From: Spirochaetia bacterium
GTDB lineage: Bacteria; Spirochaetota; Spirochaetia; CADAEX01
Assembly (NCBI GenBank): GCA_017649605.1
Contig: JAGCGL010000059.1
Coordinates: forward strand, 1-48,528
Direction of reading: 5' to 3'
DNA: 48,528 bases
Position numbers and translations under genes: made by a program
In this document: in pieces, positions 7,819 to 15,435 of the stretch
How the letters are laid out: each line of letters starts with the position of its first letter
Position numbering within the stretch: the first letter of the stretch is position 1
The notes under the pieces: model-generated
The model's database searches: none
What the model was told of the DNA's origin: nothing
The model's input: the letters and a program-made list of their open reading frames with translations, nothing else

Positions 7819-7870
7819 AGTATATCAAATATGCTTTTCACTTGCAACAAATTGAATAAGCTAATATTCT
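7819..7870. promoter_or_regulatory. Divergent leaderless promoters sharing one palindromic -35 box
   Basis: TTGCAA at 7842-7847 is its own reverse complement. On the plus strand it is followed by 17 nt and TATTCT (7865-7870), then 6 nt to the DUF4416 ATG at 7877. On the minus strand it is followed by 17 nt and TATACT (7824-7819), then 8 nt to the anti-sigma kinase ATG at 7810. Both promoters put transcription start at or within a few bases of the start codon. The shared -35 implies the two directions compete for RNA polymerase. Confidence 0.8.
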
Positions 7871-7876
7871 TGAATT

Positions 7877-8407
7877 ATGGGAGCCATTGAACCGTTTGCA
7901 AAGACCAAGCTGATTATGGGAGTTCTCTCCACTCTGCCAGGGAGGAAAGATGAGCTTCGGCACCTTCTGGTGGAGGAGTTCGGCCCCATCGACTATGAGA
8001 GCCCGGAGTTCGACTTCACCTTCACCGACTACTATGTGCCGGAGATGGGGAGCGGCATAAAGCGGTTCTTCTACTCCTTTGTGAATCTGGTGAGCCCCGA
8101 CCAGCTCCCTGATATCAAGATACGGACCAACGAACTTGAGGAGAAGTTTGCCCAAAGTGGGAACAGGAAGATAAACCTGGACCCTGGACTTCTGAGCCTA
8201 AGCTCCCTGATACTGGCCACCACAAAGAATAATGTGCACCGGATACCGCTTCAGAAAGGGATTTATGGCGAGGTTACCCTGATGTATGTGAACAAAGAAT
8301 ACCAGACTCTGCCATGGACCTATGCCGACTACCGCACCCCCGCCTTCCACGAAATTTTCAAAGAGATGCGCACCCTGCTTAAAAAGCGGATGAAGGCAGA
8401 GAAATAG
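7877..8407 (+). CDS. DUF4416 family protein
   Basis: A 176-residue cytosolic protein of the DUF4416 family, of unknown function. Family-typical blocks are visible in order: AKTKLIMGVLS at the N-terminus, FDFTFTDYYVPEMG (about 47-60), KIRTNELEEKFA, RKINLDPGLLS, LATTKNNVHRIPL, GIYGEVTLMY and PWTYADYRTPAF near the C-terminus. The start codon has no Shine-Dalgarno and lies 6 nt after a -10 box, so a leaderless transcript is predicted. It is divergent from, and shares its -35 box with, the partner-switching operon. Confidence 0.85.
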   Translation: MGAIEPFAKTKLIMGVLSTLPGRKDELRHLLVEEFGPIDYESPEFDFTFTDYYVPEMGSGIKRFFYSFVNLVSPDQLPDIKIRTNELEEKFAQSGNRKINLDPGLLSLSSLILATTKNNVHRIPLQKGIYGEVTLMYVNKEYQTLPWTYADYRTPAFHEIFKEMRTLLKKRMKAEK

Positions 8408-8443
8408 TTTCCCTATTCTACAATTCTCAAAAAAATTTTTAAT

Positions 8444-8469
8444 CTTTTTTCTCAAAAATTGAAGCAAAA
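8444..8469 (+). repeat. 26-bp dispersed upstream repeat, copy 1
   Basis: This 26-bp sequence, ending in TTGAAGCAAAA, is identical to 9462-9487 and shares 20 bp (8453-8472) with the last bases of the window. It lies upstream of a TATAGA (8486-8491) and an AGGAGG ribosome site before the ATG at 8516. The same layout recurs at copy 2. Confidence 0.85.
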
Positions 8470-8515
8470 TGAACTTTTTTGCAGTTATAGAGGTAAAAGC
8501 TTCAAGGAGGAGAAT

Positions 8516-8599
8516 ATGACTGGAATACAATTATTCTTGACAATTGTAATATTTTGTATTATGTTGTATGTAATAAATAACACTTTTAGAGGTATATGT
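8516..8599 (+). other. In-frame hydrophobic N-terminal extension of RelB (alternative start)
   Basis: An ATG at 8516 has an AGGAGG 5 nt upstream, a better ribosome site than that of RelB itself. It reads 28 codons, MTGIQLFLTIVIFCIMLYVI followed by NNTFRGIC, straight into the RelB ATG at 8600 without a stop. The residues form a plausible single membrane helix. It may give a membrane-anchored antitoxin, or be a remnant of another gene's 5' end. Confidence 0.45.
8537..8565 (+). promoter_or_regulatory. Candidate promoter for the relB-yoeB operon
   Basis: A consensus -35 TTGACA (8537-8542) is followed by a 17-nt spacer and TATGTT (8560-8565). It would start transcription near 8572, upstream of the RelB ATG at 8600 and its AGAGGT ribosome site. 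It would exclude the upstream hydrophobic extension. Confidence 0.55.
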
Positions 8600-8851
8600 A
8601 TGGCAACTGTAAGCATAAGAATGGATGATGACACAAAAGCAGCTTTTGAGAGATTCTGTGATTCTGTAGGGATTACTGTCTCAGCAGCCGTTAATATGTT
8701 TGCAAAAATGACAGTCCGGGAAAACCGCATCCCTTTTGAGATCACCGGCGACCCGTTCTGGAGCGAAGAGAACCAGGCCAGACTCAGATTATCTATGGCT
8801 CACGCAAAAGAGGGAAAGCTTACCAAGCATGAAATATCAGAGGTTCTGTAA
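8600..8851 (+). CDS. relB: RelB/DinJ-type antitoxin
   Basis: An 83-residue antitoxin. The N-terminal ATVSIRMDDDTKAAFERFC segment is the ribbon-helix-helix DNA-binding region typical of RelB/DinJ; the C-terminal half (about 50-83), rich in charged residues, would wrap the toxin. The chosen ATG has AGAGGT 7 nt upstream. Its stop codon overlaps the toxin ATG by one base (TAATG), the usual arrangement for coupled toxin-antitoxin genes. It probably represses its own promoter, with the toxin as corepressor. A longer in-frame start at 8516 is described separately. Confidence 0.88.
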   Translation: MATVSIRMDDDTKAAFERFCDSVGITVSAAVNMFAKMTVRENRIPFEITGDPFWSEENQARLRLSMAHAKEGKLTKHEISEVL

Positions 8852-9120
8852 TGGATAAATTATGGACCGACGAAGCTTGGGAAGATATTCTGCGCCTTCA
8901 ATCAGATAAAAGGCTGCTGAAAAGAATACAATCCCTTCTGAATGACATTGACAGAAATGGGTATGACGGGATTGGCAAGCCTGAACCTTTAAAAGGAGAA
9001 TTCTCTGGATACTGGAGCCGCAGGATTGATGATTTCAACCGCATTGTTTACCGCATAGTTGAAACAGCTGGGAAAAAATACATCGAGGTAATTCAATGCG
9101 GAACCCACTATCACAAATAA
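8851..9120 (+). CDS. yoeB: YoeB-type mRNA interferase toxin
   Basis: An 89-residue Txe/YoeB toxin, a RelE-fold ribosome-dependent mRNA endonuclease. Diagnostic blocks are WTDEAWEDILRLQ at the N-terminus, GIGKPEPLKGEFSGYWSRRID in the middle and IVYRIV, with the terminal GTHYH carrying the expected His/Tyr. The length equals that of E. coli YoeB plus a few residues. The gene appears intact and overlaps its antitoxin by 1 nt. Toxic activity is family knowledge. Confidence 0.92.
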   Translation: MDKLWTDEAWEDILRLQSDKRLLKRIQSLLNDIDRNGYDGIGKPEPLKGEFSGYWSRRIDDFNRIVYRIVETAGKKYIEVIQCGTHYHK

Positions 9121-9126
9121 ATAGCG

Positions 9127-9426
9127 TCACACAGTCTCAAGCAGAAAGCTTACAGGACGGAAGCCGTCGTTGCACGAGATCATTGCTGATTTAGGATTCT
9201 TCATCCAGCCGTCGTAGAAGTTGCCACCGCCAGATGCCAGCTCCTGGACAAAAGGTTTGACTGAATCCCAGGCGCTGTCGCAGAACCCCTCGGGACACTC
9301 ACCACCTTTTGCTATGAACACCATCCCCACCTTCATGTCGCAGGTATGCTCTATCGGATTCTCAAACTGAGCAATCAGATCTTTATATTCAGTGATCCGC
9401 ATCACTGTTATCCGGACATCTTTCAT
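9127..9426 (-). CDS. TIGR04076 family small protein
   Basis: A 99-residue protein of the TIGR04076 family, of unknown function. It starts MKDVRITVMRI and has a cysteine in HTCDMKVGMVFIAKGG, a second in GFCDSAWDSVKPF, and the family's GGGNFYDGWMKNP block followed by ISCNDGFRPVSF. Conserved cysteines hint at metal or redox chemistry, which is unproven. No Shine-Dalgarno is present; TATATT (9438-9433) ends 6 nt before the ATG, so the gene is probably leaderless, although its -35 box is weak. It is tail-to-tail with yoeB, 6 nt apart. Confidence 0.8.
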   Translation of the reverse strand: MKDVRITVMRITEYKDLIAQFENPIEHTCDMKVGMVFIAKGGECPEGFCDSAWDSVKPFVQELASGGGNFYDGWMKNPKSAMISCNDGFRPVSFLLETV

Positions 9427-9432
9427 GCTTAA

Positions 9433-9438
9433 AATATA
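9433..9438 (-). promoter_or_regulatory. -10 box close to the TIGR04076 start
   Basis: TATATT on the minus strand ends 6 nt before the ATG at 9426 and is preceded by five G residues. A -35 at 17-nt spacing would be TTTAAA, a poor match. No Shine-Dalgarno exists. It is consistent with, but weaker than, the other leaderless promoters in the window. Confidence 0.45.
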
Positions 9439-9461
9439 CCCCCTTTTAAAACTTTTTTAAA

Positions 9462-9487
9462 CTTTTTTCTCAAAAATTGAAGCAAAA
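9462..9487 (+). repeat. 26-bp dispersed upstream repeat, copy 2
   Basis: Identical over 26 bp to 8444-8469. It lies upstream of TATACA (9505-9510) and the TAGGAGGT ribosome site of the lipoprotein gene at 9525. The TTGAAG inside it is 22 nt from the -10 box, too far for a normal -35, so it may instead be a regulator site. Confidence 0.85.
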
Positions 9488-9524
9488 CAATTTTTTTTGT
9501 TGTGTATACAGGTAGGAGGTGCCT

Positions 9525-10271
9525 ATGAATAAATTTGTGACTATCCTGCTTGCTCTTTTTCTCGCCTCCTGCAGCATGCTCGACAGTAAGAGTGCGGAGG
9601 TGACGTTCCACATCCCCGAGCTGCCAGAAGAGATGCAGCAGCTGGAGGTGTCGGGGTACCGGGTGGTGGTGACTACGGTGAATAAGCACAATGAGTTTAC
9701 GACCAAAGGGAAAAGCTTCAAGACATCGGTGCCTGTGTCTGGCATAACATCAGTGCTGGCATATCCTATGGGCAGCTGGGGTACGCTGAAACCGGCAGGG
9801 TTTATTGTACACGGCAACCTGAAGTCCCACAACTACATGACCTGGGATGATGGCTTTGCCGCTGAATGCACAGCTTTTTCCTTGGCATCCGGGGCTGGGT
9901 CGGAAAACTTCAACTTCACACTGTTTAAGCAGAAACTATTGGAAAAATCCGATGGAAACCCCTGGATATTGAACAGGGATAAAATAATCTACGCCCTCTC
10001 ATTCGGCATATTCAACATGAACTATATTAAGAAAGCAGAAAGTCATACACTTAACCTGCCCTTCCCCGGCACAGGCACATGGTACAGTGGAACCCCGGGC
10101 TGCATACAGAAGTTTGAGCAGGCTGGCGGCTACATCAATGAGCTTTCTATTACGGAGGGGGAAAATGTATTTGTTAACCCGACAACAGGCGAGGGAATCA
10201 CAATCTATGCAGACCGGCTGACATGGATCTGCATATCGGGTACTACAGGCGGATTATCCGGCTATTGGTAA
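9525..10271 (+). CDS. Lipoprotein of unknown function
   Basis: A 248-residue predicted lipoprotein. The signal peptide MNKFVTILLALFLASC has a lipobox LASC with the lipidated Cys at 16. The mature part has an Ig-like or beta-rich look, with many Thr/Ser/Gly and few charged blocks, and ends [10 protein letters not shown]. No known domain is recognised. The ATG is 4 nt after a strong TAGGAGGT, favoured over a GTG two codons earlier that overlaps this site. Its 3' end overlaps the convergent M24 peptidase gene by 29 nt. It is preceded by the 26-bp dispersed repeat shared with the RelB region. Confidence 0.75.
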   Translation: MNKFVTILLALFLASCSMLDSKSAEVTFHIPELPEEMQQLEVSGYRVVVTTVNKHNEFTTKGKSFKTSVPVSGITSVLAYPMGSWGTLKPAGFIVHGNLKSHNYMTWDDGFAAECTAFSLASGAGSENFNFTLFKQKLLEKSDGNPWILNRDKIIYALSFGIFNMNYIKKAESHTLNLPFPGTGTWYSGTPGCIQKFEQAGGYINELSITEGENVFVNPTTGEGITIYADRLTWICISGTTGGLSGYW

Positions 10272-11349
10272 GCTTTTCATAACCGTTATCGGTTATCAGA
10301 TAGTCATTCTCCAGCCTTACGCCGCCCAGTTCAGGGTCATATACTCCAGGCTCAATGGTAAAGACCATTCCATTCTCAAGCTTAACCGGATCGACTTTTG
10401 CCCGCAGGAACGGCTTCTCGTGGATATAAAGACCGATACCGTGGCCCAGATTGTGTGGCATCACATAGCCATTCTTCTCCAGGTAATCATTAACTGCGCC
10501 GGAGAGCTCTGTAGTCAGAGTGCCTGGTTTAAGCAGCTTCTCGGCCACATGCACAACACCCTCTATAACCTGCACCATCCTCTCCTGCTCTGGATTCAGA
10601 TTCCTGGTTATTGTGGTAGTTACATCGCTGGTGTAGCCGTCGTACTTGACTCCGAAATCTATGATAGAAAGACCGTCAGCAGGCATAAGGGCTCCAGTAT
10701 AGGCTGGGAAAGCATGAATGTTATAGCTCCGCCCCATGGATGCGGCCAGGGTCTCAAACCCAGTCCCCTCTGCACCGGCAAGCCGTGCCTCCCTGTCAAT
10801 CAGCAGGGCTATGTCGGTCTCGGTGCACTGACCAGTGCGGACAGTCTCCTCTATCTTATCCATAATGGAATCGGTTATGGCAAAAGCTTTGCGCAAGGTT
10901 GCAAGCTCATCTGTATCCTTGATCTGACGCATATCCTCCACCATAGCGCTGAGCCCTCCGTCGCGGCATATAAACTGGTATGCACTGCCAGCCGAAAGCC
11001 TCATGAACTCAGGATATGGCAGCTCAGACGGCAATTCGACCCTGCTCCCGACAGGAAGCTTCTCCTCCTCCACCACCTTGGCTACAGCCTGGCTGAGTGT
11101 CCTTCCATAATCGTTATATGGCTTGATCTCTGTTGCAGTTGCCTTTATCTGCGCAAGGTTGATGTCCCATGGCAAAAGCAGGGTCCTGCCGTCGGCAAAG
11201 ATAAAAAGAACGCTGTCGGAGGGATGCCCTGTCAGATACCGTATGCTGGGATTCCTCATCCCCTCTCTGTCGCAGAGCACCAATAAAGAAATATCCTCCC
11301 TGGCAAGCAGAGAGGATACATTTTTCTGACGTTTTAAATATGTGTTCAT
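10243..11349 (-). CDS. M24 family Xaa-Pro aminopeptidase
   Basis: A 368-residue cytosolic metallopeptidase with a creatinase-like N-terminal domain (1-145) and a pita-bread catalytic domain. All five dinuclear metal ligands are visible: D231 and D242 ([16 protein letters not shown]), H303 (NLGHGIGL), E333 (FTIEPGVY) and E347 (GVRLEND). It would remove N-terminal residues preceding proline in peptide turnover. The start overlaps the leuS stop by 4 nt (ATGA), so the genes are cotranscribed and translationally coupled. The 3' end overlaps the convergent lipoprotein gene by 29 nt. The exact subtype, PepP or PepQ-like, is not resolved. Confidence 0.9.
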   Translation of the reverse strand: MNTYLKRQKNVSSLLAREDISLLVLCDREGMRNPSIRYLTGHPSDSVLFIFADGRTLLLPWDINLAQIKATATEIKPYNDYGRTLSQAVAKVVEEEKLPVGSRVELPSELPYPEFMRLSAGSAYQFICRDGGLSAMVEDMRQIKDTDELATLRKAFAITDSIMDKIEETVRTGQCTETDIALLIDREARLAGAEGTGFETLAASMGRSYNIHAFPAYTGALMPADGLSIIDFGVKYDGYTSDVTTTITRNLNPEQERMVQVIEGVVHVAEKLLKPGTLTTELSGAVNDYLEKNGYVMPHNLGHGIGLYIHEKPFLRAKVDPVKLENGMVFTIEPGVYDPELGGVRLENDYLITDNGYEKLTNSRIIRL

Positions 11350-13859
11350 TTTACTACAAAGTTGACCAGTTTATTCGGTACAACAATAGTCTTGATCACT
11401 GTCTTTCCAGCAAGAAGCTCCTTGATTCTGTCGCTTGCAAGAGCCTCTTTCTCAAGCTCTTCCTTGGAAGCTCCCTTAGGCATGGTCAGCTGACTCCGGT
11501 TCTTGCTGTTGATCTGGACAACAATGGTAACCTCATCATCATGGGTAAGAGCTTCGTCCCATTCCGGCCACTTCTCAAGAGCCACTGAATCCTTGCCATC
11601 CAGCTTCTCCCAAAGCTCCTCGGCCAGGTGCGGCGCATAAGGGCTAAGGATAAGGACAAATGGCTTCCATGCTGCAACTGGAACCTCATCCAGCCGGTTG
11701 ATCTCGTTGATGAAGACCATCATCTGGGAGATTGCAGTATTGAACTCAAGGTTCTTGGTATCAAGTGAAACTTTCTTTATAGTCTTGTGGAGCAGCTTGT
11801 TGAGCTCCGGAGTAAGAGGTGCATCGGAGAACTTCTTCTCGTCGGCGATTCTCCAGATTCTGTCCAGGAAGCGGTATACACCGGAGATTCCTGTGGTGGA
11901 CCAGGTCTTGGATACGCTGAGCGGGCCCATGAACATCTCGTAGAGTCTGATGGAATCGGCACCCAGCTCCTTGACAACCTCGTCCGGGTTGATTACGTTG
12001 CATAGGGACTTTGACATTTTGGCAACCACACGCTCAAGCTCCTCGCCATCCTGTGTGGAGAAGAACTTTCCATCCTTCTCCTCCACCTGGTCTATAGCAA
12101 CCAGAGCTTTGTTCTTACGCTGATATGCGTATGACAGGATCATTCCCTGGTTCACCAGACGGTGGAACGGCTCCTTGGTGGAGACCAGTCCGAAGTCGTA
12201 GAGCACCTTGTGCCAGAACCGTGCATAGAGCAGGTGGAGAACCGCATGCTCTGCACCGCCTACATAGAGGTCTACAGGCATCCAGTATTTCTCTTTCTCA
12301 GGGTCGATGAACTTCTCTGTGTTATGTGGATCGATGAACCTCAGGTAATACCAGCAGGAGCCGGCCCACTGAGGCATGGTGTTGATCTCTCTCTTCGCAG
12401 GGCCACCGCACTTCGGGCATGTGGTGTTGACCCAGTCGGTGATCTCTGCCAACGGAGACTCGCCTGTTCCTGTAGGAAGGTAGCTGGTAACCTCTGGCAG
12501 TGTAAGAGGCAGATCTTTCTCTGGAAGCGGAACATTGCCGCAGTGCGGACAGTGGACAACCGGTATAGGCTCGCCCCAGTACCGCTGGCGTGAGAAAATC
12601 CAGTCCCTAAGCTTATAGTTGATGGCCTTGTGGCCGCATTTGTTCTTTTCAAGGAACTCAAGCATCTTGTTGATGGCATCCTGCTTGTTAAGGCCGTCCA
12701 GCCACTGGGAGTTCACATGCTCGCCATCCTCGGTCCAGGCCTGTGTCTGAACATCTACAGGGGATTTGAGTACCTCGATGATAGGAAGATTGAACTTCTT
12801 GGCAAATTCCCAGTCGCGGTCGTCGTGGGCTGGAACTGCCATGATAGCACCTGTTCCATAGGAGATGAGCACATAGTCGGCAATCCAGATTGGGATCCGC
12901 TCTCCATTCACAGGGTTGATGGCATAGCTTCCGGAGAATACACCAGTTTTATCCTTCGCCAGGTCGGTCCGCTCCAGGTCTGACTTATGGGCAGCCATAT
13001 CCAGGTAAGCCTGAACTGCAGCCTTTTGTGATGGTACAGTAAGCTTTTCTACCAGCGGATGCTCTGGTGCAATTACCATGTAGGTGGCACCGAAGAGTGT
13101 GTCGCATCTGGTGGTGTAGACCTCCAGTTTCTCGTCCATGTTCTCCAGCTGGAAAAAGACTGCAGCACCCTCGCTGCGTCCGATCCAGTTCCGCTGCATA
13201 GCCTTGATAGCCTCGGGCCAGTCCAGAAGATCCAGGTCCTCAAGGAGCCGGTCTGCGTATGCTGTTATCTTGAGCATCCACTGGCGGATGTTCTTGCGCA
13301 CTACAGGAGTACCGCAGCGCTCGCACTTTCCTTCCTTAACCTCTTCGTTGGCAAGGCCTGTCTTACAGGAAGGACAGAAGTTGATAGGCTGCTCTGACTC
13401 ATAAGCAAGTCCTTTCTCGTACAGCTTAAGGAAGATCCACTGGGTCCACTTGTAATAGTCGGCCTCGCAGGTGGAGACTTCCCGGTCCCAGTCGTAGCTG
13501 AGTCCAAGAGATTTTATCTGGCGGCGGAACACATCAATATTCTTGTGGGTTGTCACCCGTGGATGGGTTCCTGTCTTGATAGCATAGTTCTCGGCAGGCA
13601 GGCCGAAGGAGTCGAAGCCCATAGGATGGAGCACTGCATAGCCGTTCATCCGCAGGTATCTGCAGTAGATGTCGGTTGCGGTGTAGCCCTCCGGGTGGCC
13701 TACATGGAGGCCGGCTCCAGATGGATATGGGAACATATCCAGGACATATTTACGTTTTTCTGCTGGGATGGAAGGATCCTCAACTGCCTTGAAGGTCTTG
13801 TGCTCGTCCCAATACTTCTGCCATTTTTTCTCTATTTCTGTAAAAGGATATTTACTCAT
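11346..13859 (-). CDS. leuS: Leucyl-tRNA synthetase
   Basis: A complete 837-residue class I synthetase that charges tRNA-Leu. The HIGH signature appears as HVGH (52-55) within [16 protein letters not shown]; the editing (CP1) domain and zinc-binding cysteines follow, and KMSKS is seen as [10 protein letters not shown] in the C-terminal half. The length matches typical bacterial LeuRS (about 820-870). The ATG at 13859 has no Shine-Dalgarno; a perfect TATAAT ends 7 nt before it, so a leaderless mRNA is predicted. It is followed by an M24 peptidase gene overlapping by 4 nt. Confidence 0.97.
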   Translation of the reverse strand: MSKYPFTEIEKKWQKYWDEHKTFKAVEDPSIPAEKRKYVLDMFPYPSGAGLHVGHPEGYTATDIYCRYLRMNGYAVLHPMGFDSFGLPAENYAIKTGTHPRVTTHKNIDVFRRQIKSLGLSYDWDREVSTCEADYYKWTQWIFLKLYEKGLAYESEQPINFCPSCKTGLANEEVKEGKCERCGTPVVRKNIRQWMLKITAYADRLLEDLDLLDWPEAIKAMQRNWIGRSEGAAVFFQLENMDEKLEVYTTRCDTLFGATYMVIAPEHPLVEKLTVPSQKAAVQAYLDMAAHKSDLERTDLAKDKTGVFSGSYAINPVNGERIPIWIADYVLISYGTGAIMAVPAHDDRDWEFAKKFNLPIIEVLKSPVDVQTQAWTEDGEHVNSQWLDGLNKQDAINKMLEFLEKNKCGHKAINYKLRDWIFSRQRYWGEPIPVVHCPHCGNVPLPEKDLPLTLPEVTSYLPTGTGESPLAEITDWVNTTCPKCGGPAKREINTMPQWAGSCWYYLRFIDPHNTEKFIDPEKEKYWMPVDLYVGGAEHAVLHLLYARFWHKVLYDFGLVSTKEPFHRLVNQGMILSYAYQRKNKALVAIDQVEEKDGKFFSTQDGEELERVVAKMSKSLCNVINPDEVVKELGADSIRLYEMFMGPLSVSKTWSTTGISGVYRFLDRIWRIADEKKFSDAPLTPELNKLLHKTIKKVSLDTKNLEFNTAISQMMVFINEINRLDEVPVAAWKPFVLILSPYAPHLAEELWEKLDGKDSVALEKWPEWDEALTHDDEVTIVVQINSKNRSQLTMPKGASKEELEKEALASDRIKELLAGKTVIKTIVVPNKLVNFVVK

Positions 13860-13866
13860 GTTTATT

Positions 13867-13872
13867 ATTATA
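13867..13872 (-). promoter_or_regulatory. Leaderless-type -10 box of leuS
   Basis: A perfect TATAAT on the minus strand ends 7 nt before the leuS ATG. The hexamer at 17-nt spacing is TAGAAT, a partial -35 match. No Shine-Dalgarno lies between, only an A/T-rich stretch. Confidence 0.65.
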
Positions 13873-13953
13873 AAATTTTTTAAAAAATTATTCTACCTGT
13901 ATCATTCTTTGACACACCCCCTCCCTTAAACTGTGCTCAAGAAGGAGAAGAAT

Positions 13954-14067
13954 ATGATTAAATATATCCTTATCTGGGCCCTTTTCTGCTATATCGAGAG
14001 CAGGATTGAAATATATCTCAACGAACAGGATGCTAAGAAAAAAGGGGCTGACAATCACCAGGCATAG
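13954..14067 (+). CDS. Small hydrophobic/amphipathic protein of 37 residues
   Basis: An ORF of 37 codons (MIKYILIWALFCYIESRIEI, then a charged tail ending KKKGADNHQA) with a strong ribosome site, GAAGGAG, 6 nt before the ATG. The first 14 residues form a short hydrophobic stretch followed by an acidic/basic helix, like small membrane-associated proteins. A TTGACA at 13909-13914 lies upstream but the matching -10 is poor. It is divergent from leuS and its last 13 nt overlap the convergent trmL gene. Function unknown. Confidence 0.5.
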   Translation: MIKYILIWALFCYIESRIEIYLNEQDAKKKGADNHQA

Positions 14068-14549
14068 CGTGTGAGCTGCCCCTGCTTCTTAAGGTCTGGG
14101 AAACCTTTCTGCCGCAGAATGTCATAGACTACTATGGCAACGGAGTTGGAGAGGTTCAGCGACCTGGTATCAGGCAGCATGGGTATGCGTATGCAGGTGT
14201 CCCTATGGGCAGCCAGCAGTTCCTCGGGCAGCCCCTTGGTCTCCTTGCCGAAGAAGATAAAGCATTTATCGGGGTATTCCATCTCCGAATAGGTGTTGAG
14301 CCCTTTAGTTGTGACATAGTAGCACCCGGCAGTACCGTTTTTGGCATAGAAATCCTCTATGTTGGAATAAACTGAGATTTCTGTCATAGGCCAGTAATCA
14401 AGGCCTGCCCGTTTAAGGTACTTGTCCTTCAGGGAGAAACCCAGGGGCTCTATAAGGTGGAGATGGGCACCGGTCGCCGCACAGGTGCGGACAATATTTC
14501 CGGTGTTCTGTGGAATTTCTGGCTCCAGGAGAACTACATTAAGATCCAT
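14055..14549 (-). CDS. trmL: tRNA (cytidine/uridine-2'-O-)-methyltransferase TrmL
   Basis: A 164-residue SPOUT methyltransferase that 2'-O-methylates the wobble base 34 of certain leucine tRNAs. Typical blocks: LLEPEIPQNTGNIVRTCAA at the N-terminus, the FGKETKGLPEELL knot region (about 99-111), and IPMLPDTRSLNLSNSVAIVVYD near the C-terminus that binds S-adenosylmethionine. The length matches E. coli TrmL (157). No clear Shine-Dalgarno or promoter is identified upstream of its ATG. It lies downstream of a bidirectional terminator. Confidence 0.95.
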   Translation of the reverse strand: MDLNVVLLEPEIPQNTGNIVRTCAATGAHLHLIEPLGFSLKDKYLKRAGLDYWPMTEISVYSNIEDFYAKNGTAGCYYVTTKGLNTYSEMEYPDKCFIFFGKETKGLPEELLAAHRDTCIRIPMLPDTRSLNLSNSVAIVVYDILRQKGFPDLKKQGQLTRYAW

Positions 14550-14560
14550 ATAAAGAAAAC

Positions 14561-14596
14561 CAAAAAAAAGACCGGACTTTAATCCGGCCTTTTTTC
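14561..14596. terminator. Bidirectional terminator between trmL and the zinc-ribbon gene
   Basis: The stem GACCGGA (14570-14576) pairs with TCCGGCC (14583-14589) with one G-T pair and a 6-nt loop. An A-run lies on the left and a T-run on the right, so both strands end in U-rich tails. Its main use would be terminating the minus-strand zinc-ribbon gene, whose stop is 14 nt away. Confidence 0.8.
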
Positions 14597-14609
14597 TTTT
14601 TACATATAA

Positions 14610-14825
14610 TTATTTCTGCTTTCCGATAGGTGTGAACTCTTCGCACTTGCACTCTGGGCAATGCTTAAAGTGTGACCATTCATCCTTAAGAACTACTTTG
14701 CCGCAGTTGTTGCATTTAACTTTTCTGTTAGCCATCTTAAGCTTCCATACGAAAATAGTTGAAAGAAGACCAACCAGGATTCCAATAGCAATAATATCTT
14801 TTACTGTACTGCTCATTAATACCAT
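14610..14825 (-). CDS. Small membrane-anchored zinc-ribbon protein
   Basis: A 71-residue protein with one N-terminal membrane helix (DIIAIGILVGLLSTIFVW, about 10-27) and a cytoplasmic zinc ribbon: CNNCGK (about 38-43) and CPECKCEEF (about 56-64). It is not a recognised family. The start at 14825 is preferred because GGAG lies 8 nt upstream; an internal ATG three codons later is 17 nt away from it. It has its own promoter and terminator, so it is a single-gene unit. Confidence 0.65.
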   Translation of the reverse strand: MVLMSSTVKDIIAIGILVGLLSTIFVWKLKMANRKVKCNNCGKVVLKDEWSHFKHCPECKCEEFTPIGKQK

Positions 14826-14864
14826 TTTTCTCTCTCCAAAAAAGTTTTTTTAAGATTTTTATTT

Positions 14865-14893
14865 ATTTTACTTTTTTATATTTTGGCTGTCAA
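14865..14893 (-). promoter_or_regulatory. Near-consensus promoter for the zinc-ribbon gene
   Basis: Minus strand: TTGACA (14893-14888), 17-nt spacer, TAAAAT (14870-14865). It predicts a leader of about 33 nt containing the GGAGAG ribosome site, unlike the leaderless promoters elsewhere. Confidence 0.75.
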
Positions 14894-14912
14894 TCTTTAA
14901 ATAGGGGAACTT

Positions 14913-15293
14913 TTACAGTTTATAGGAGAGTTTTTTCCGCCATTCCCCGATTTTTTCCTTGTTCTCGAAGTCAATTTTCTTTTTTATCTCAAATCCGGCC
15001 GGATTTTGGGAATTTTTCCTAATTATGCCAAAATTGCCGCTGCCCAGGTATGCAATGATGTCGCCCTCTTCCAGGGTCTCGGTTTCCTCAAGCTTCTTCA
15101 TCACGCAGTCAAAATGGGCCGGCTCGCCGTTATCTGGCATTGCCAGGGAAGAGGATGTCTCTTTAATCACCTCGCCGCAGAGGGCACATACCAACTCAGG
15201 CTTCTCGGGGAATACTATAGTATTATCCCTGTTAATGTGCTGTCTGCGTCTGGAATCCCTTCTGAAATTCCTTTTATCCCTGTCTCCGTTCAT
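14913..15293 (-). CDS. Zinc-finger-like protein of unknown function
   Basis: A 126-residue protein. A basic N-terminus (RDKRNFRRDSRRRQH, about 5-19) precedes a likely zinc site: CALCGE (Cys-x2-Cys) followed about 20 residues later by HFDC (His-x2-Cys). The C-terminal half, with GDIIAYLGSGNFGIIRK and EWRKKLSYKL, is mixed alpha/beta. The pattern suggests nucleic acid binding, but no known family is recognised. The start at 15293 sits just after AGGATAGG and lies 20 nt inside the preceding 53-codon gene; a longer reading to 15359 overlaps that gene much more. It is the apparent last gene of the ffh-rplS operon. Confidence 0.65.
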   Translation of the reverse strand: MNGDRDKRNFRRDSRRRQHINRDNTIVFPEKPELVCALCGEVIKETSSSLAMPDNGEPAHFDCVMKKLEETETLEEGDIIAYLGSGNFGIIRKNSQNPAGFEIKKKIDFENKEKIGEWRKKLSYKL

Positions 15294-15435
15294 TCCTATC
15301 CTGCATCTCTGAAATCTCGCTGGAAAGCACCCAGGAGATCCGATCCACAGCAGTCTCAATATACTCTGCTGTGTTAACTTCTTTTTTTAGCTCTTCAAGC
15401 CGCTCTGCAGCTGTCTCTTTGGCCACCCTGGACAT
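15274..15435 (-). CDS. Small coiled-coil protein of 53 residues
   Basis: A 53-codon ORF, MSRVAKETAAERLEELKKEV then NTAEYIETAVDRISWVLSSE and a polar tail. Its ATG overlaps the yraN stop by 1 nt (TGATG), and its 3' end overlaps the next gene by 20 nt, so it fits tightly into the operon. The first half is a strong amphipathic or coiled-coil helix. The coding frame fills what would otherwise be a 140-nt gap in a gapless operon, which is the main support. Function unknown. Confidence 0.65.
   Translation of the reverse strand: MSRVAKETAAERLEELKKEVNTAEYIETAVDRISWVLSSEISEMQDRNERRQG

Noticed and set aside
8459-9510. TTGAAG in the 26-bp repeat as a -35 box
   Set aside because: The spacing to the TATA-like -10 boxes is 21 and 22 nt, too long for a standard sigma-70 promoter, so I list it as a repeat only.
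10420-11286. Plus-strand ORF of 288 codons opposite the M24 peptidase gene
   Set aside because: It lies wholly antisense to a gene with all metal-ligand motifs and shows no domain of its own; a shadow frame of the codon bias.
13909-13937. TTGACA upstream of the 37-codon ORF as a full promoter
   Set aside because: The hexamers at 16-18 nt (such as TGTGCT) match -10 poorly, so only the -35 is noted.
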